A program made the translations under genes and the position numbers. This document shows, piece after piece, positions 52,629-53,514 of a stretch of DNA of 53,514 bases; within the stretch, counting starts at the first letter, position 1; the number at the start of each line of letters is the position of its first letter. The stretch is from Croceitalea sp. GTDB taxonomy: Bacteria; Bacteroidota; Bacteroidia; Flavobacteriales; Flavobacteriaceae. The stretch spans positions 1-53,514 of the forward strand of contig JABDND010000170.1 in NCBI GenBank assembly GCA_013001145.1. Reading direction: 5' to 3'. The notes under the pieces were generated by a model, which worked only from the letters and a program-made list of their open reading frames with translations, did no database searches and was not told the DNA's origin.

Positions 52629-53330
52629 ATGATTGAGTCCATTACCATTAGTGTCATAATTCCTGTTTTAAATGAAGCCGACATTTTAAAAGCCCTGCTG
52701 CTACATCTACAACAAAACAGTTTAACAACAAATATTAAAGAAATCATAGTGGTTGACGGTGGCAGTACCGATTCAACCATTGAGATAGCCAAAGCAATGG
52801 ACGCCACAGTCATAAAAAGCAAAAGAGGAAGGGCATGCCAAATGAACATGGGCGCAAAAAATGCCAGTGGAACCATTCTTTATTTTTTGCACGCAGATAC
52901 CTTGCCGCCAAAACATTTTGACAAGGCAATTATTGCCGCCCATGAGAAAGGTTTTGGAGCTGGCTGCTTTAGAATGCAATTTGATACTAAAAATTGGGCG
53001 TTACGTTTTTTTGCCTATTTATCTAAAATCAACCATACCCTTTGCAGGGGCGGTGACCAATCTTTATTCGTTTCAAAAGAAATATTTGATAACAGCTCAG
53101 GATTCAATGAAAACTATCTTATTTATGAGGATAGTGAATTTATTGGACGATTGTACAGAGTAACCCATTTCAAAGTCTTGCCGCAGAAAGTTTTGACCTC
53201 GGCCCGCAGGTACCGCCAACAAGGATGGCTCAAAGTTCAGTTTCACTTTGCCATAATCCATCTTAAAAATTATCTCGGAGCCAATCCAAAGCAATTGTAT
53301 CAATATTACCGAAGCAATCTCTTAAATTAA
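52629..53330 (+). CDS. Family 2 glycosyltransferase (TIGR04283 arsenosugar type)
   Basis: This 233-residue GT2 protein matches the family annotated as arsenosugar biosynthesis glycosyltransferase (TIGR04283). SVIIPVLNEADIL (about residues 8-20), VVDGGSTDST (about 40-49), the metal-binding LHADTLPP near 84-91, GAGCFRMQFD near 105-114 and GGDQSLFVSKEIF near 138-150 are all present. The ATG at 52629 is preferred; a TTG lies three codons upstream. A gap of 78 bases separates it from the phosphorylase gene, so it is probably co-transcribed. No membrane span is obvious. The gene downstream is convergent. Confidence 0.87.
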   Translation: MIESITISVIIPVLNEADILKALLLHLQQNSLTTNIKEIIVVDGGSTDSTIEIAKAMDATVIKSKRGRACQMNMGAKNASGTILYFLHADTLPPKHFDKAIIAAHEKGFGAGCFRMQFDTKNWALRFFAYLSKINHTLCRGGDQSLFVSKEIFDNSSGFNENYLIYEDSEFIGRLYRVTHFKVLPQKVLTSARRYRQQGWLKVQFHFAIIHLKNYLGANPKQLYQYYRSNLLN

Positions 53331-53409
53331 GCATTCACAAAGGCAGCGCGTATCATGCCCAACATCATCAAGTTGTTGTGCCATATGATGACTACTGCCA
53401 AAAATCCAA

Positions 53410-53448
53410 AAGAAAGCCCTTGAACTATAAAAAATTCAAGGGCTTCTA
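53410..53448 (-). terminator. Terminator hairpin downstream of the gene entering from the right edge
   Basis: An 11-bp perfect stem AAGCCCTTGAA / TTCAAGGGCTT (arms 53414-53424 and 53435-53445) is followed on the minus strand by TTTCTTTT. It probably ends the minus-strand gene whose stop is at 53478. The rest of 53331-53477 shows no convincing gene. Confidence 0.65.
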
Positions 53449-53477
53449 CAAATGGGGGAAAATAAAGTTGAGTTAGT

Positions 53478-53514
53478 TTATTTTTCCAATATTACATTGG
53501 AATAGTCATTTAAC
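53478..53514 (-). CDS. C-terminal end of an unidentified minus-strand gene (partial)
   Basis: Twelve codons are visible at the right edge, ending LNDYSNVILEK followed by TAA at 53478. A terminator-type hairpin follows on the same strand, which supports a real gene end. It is too short to identify. Confidence 0.4.
   Translation of the reverse strand, partial: LNDYSNVILEK

Noticed and set aside
53331-53470. Minus-strand open stretch of about 50 codons ending FVNA near 53331
   Set aside because: It has no usable start codon, an in-frame stop lies just upstream, and it runs across the terminator hairpin at 53410-53448.

Overview
The window is a chromosomal segment of a member of the Bacteroidota, almost certainly the family Flavobacteriaceae and probably a marine species. 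The evidence is a gldK gliding/type IX secretion gene, Bacteroidota-type promoter elements (TANNTTTG, in places with an upstream TTG/TTTG), lipoprotein-rich gene content, a GYDIA-type GHMP kinase beside class II HMG-CoA reductase, and gene orders typical of the family (miaB to groEL; purH-mreBCD-mrdA-rodA; coaX-omp-TPR-lptC-CorC-ppiD). The genus cannot be fixed from the sequence alone. Coding density is very high, no intergenic gap exceeds about 200 bases, and I see no insertion sequence, prophage, integrase or CRISPR array.

Layout. Positions 1-4731 (minus strand) hold gldK (cut by the window edge), an arginase-fold protein that has lost metal ligands, and topA. Positions 4851-6917 (minus) hold an LVIVD-repeat lipoprotein and a multi-pass membrane protein. 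Positions 7051-13606 (plus) run miaB, a sensor-less sigma-54 activator, lptE, an unnamed TPR-like protein, secG and groES-groEL. Positions 13752-17582 (minus) form a compact four-gene candidate metal-uptake cassette: an HYC_CC_PP-type small protein, a TonB-dependent receptor, a secreted HMA protein and an HMA-MauE membrane fusion. Positions 17711-25407 (plus) carry a GAF-type methionine sulfoxide reductase, purH and the rod-shape operon mreBCD-mrdA-rodA. Positions 25404-30106 (minus) hold a membrane-anchored nuclease, an arylsulfotransferase-like lipoprotein and a C-terminal processing protease. Positions 30308-35097 (plus) hold surE, a small membrane protein, lpxB, an NlpC/P60 lipoprotein and comEC. 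Positions 35094-38628 (minus) hold a POT peptide transporter and a dipeptidyl-peptidase IV, a natural pair for peptide use. Positions 38764-40988 (plus) hold two mevalonate-pathway-type genes. Positions 41001-48901 (minus) hold ppiD, a CorC-type protein, a 66-residue membrane protein, lptC, a TPR protein, an outer-membrane barrel, coaX and tRNA-Phe. Then come a GH32 lipoprotein (minus) and a four-gene plus-strand run (rhodanese, DUF2064 glycosyltransferase, purine nucleoside phosphorylase, family 2 glycosyltransferase) that resembles the late part of an arsenosugar pathway.

Much of the window serves the cell envelope: LPS synthesis and transport (lpxB, lptC, lptE), peptidoglycan elongation (mreBCD, PBP2, RodA), periplasmic quality control (CTP, PpiD), secretion (SecG, GldK) and outer-membrane transport. 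The most interesting parts are the metal cassette at 13.7-17.6 kb, the degenerate arginase-like gene beside gldK, the partial arsenosugar-like run at 50.6-53.3 kb, and a terminator hairpin lying inside the last codons of comEC.
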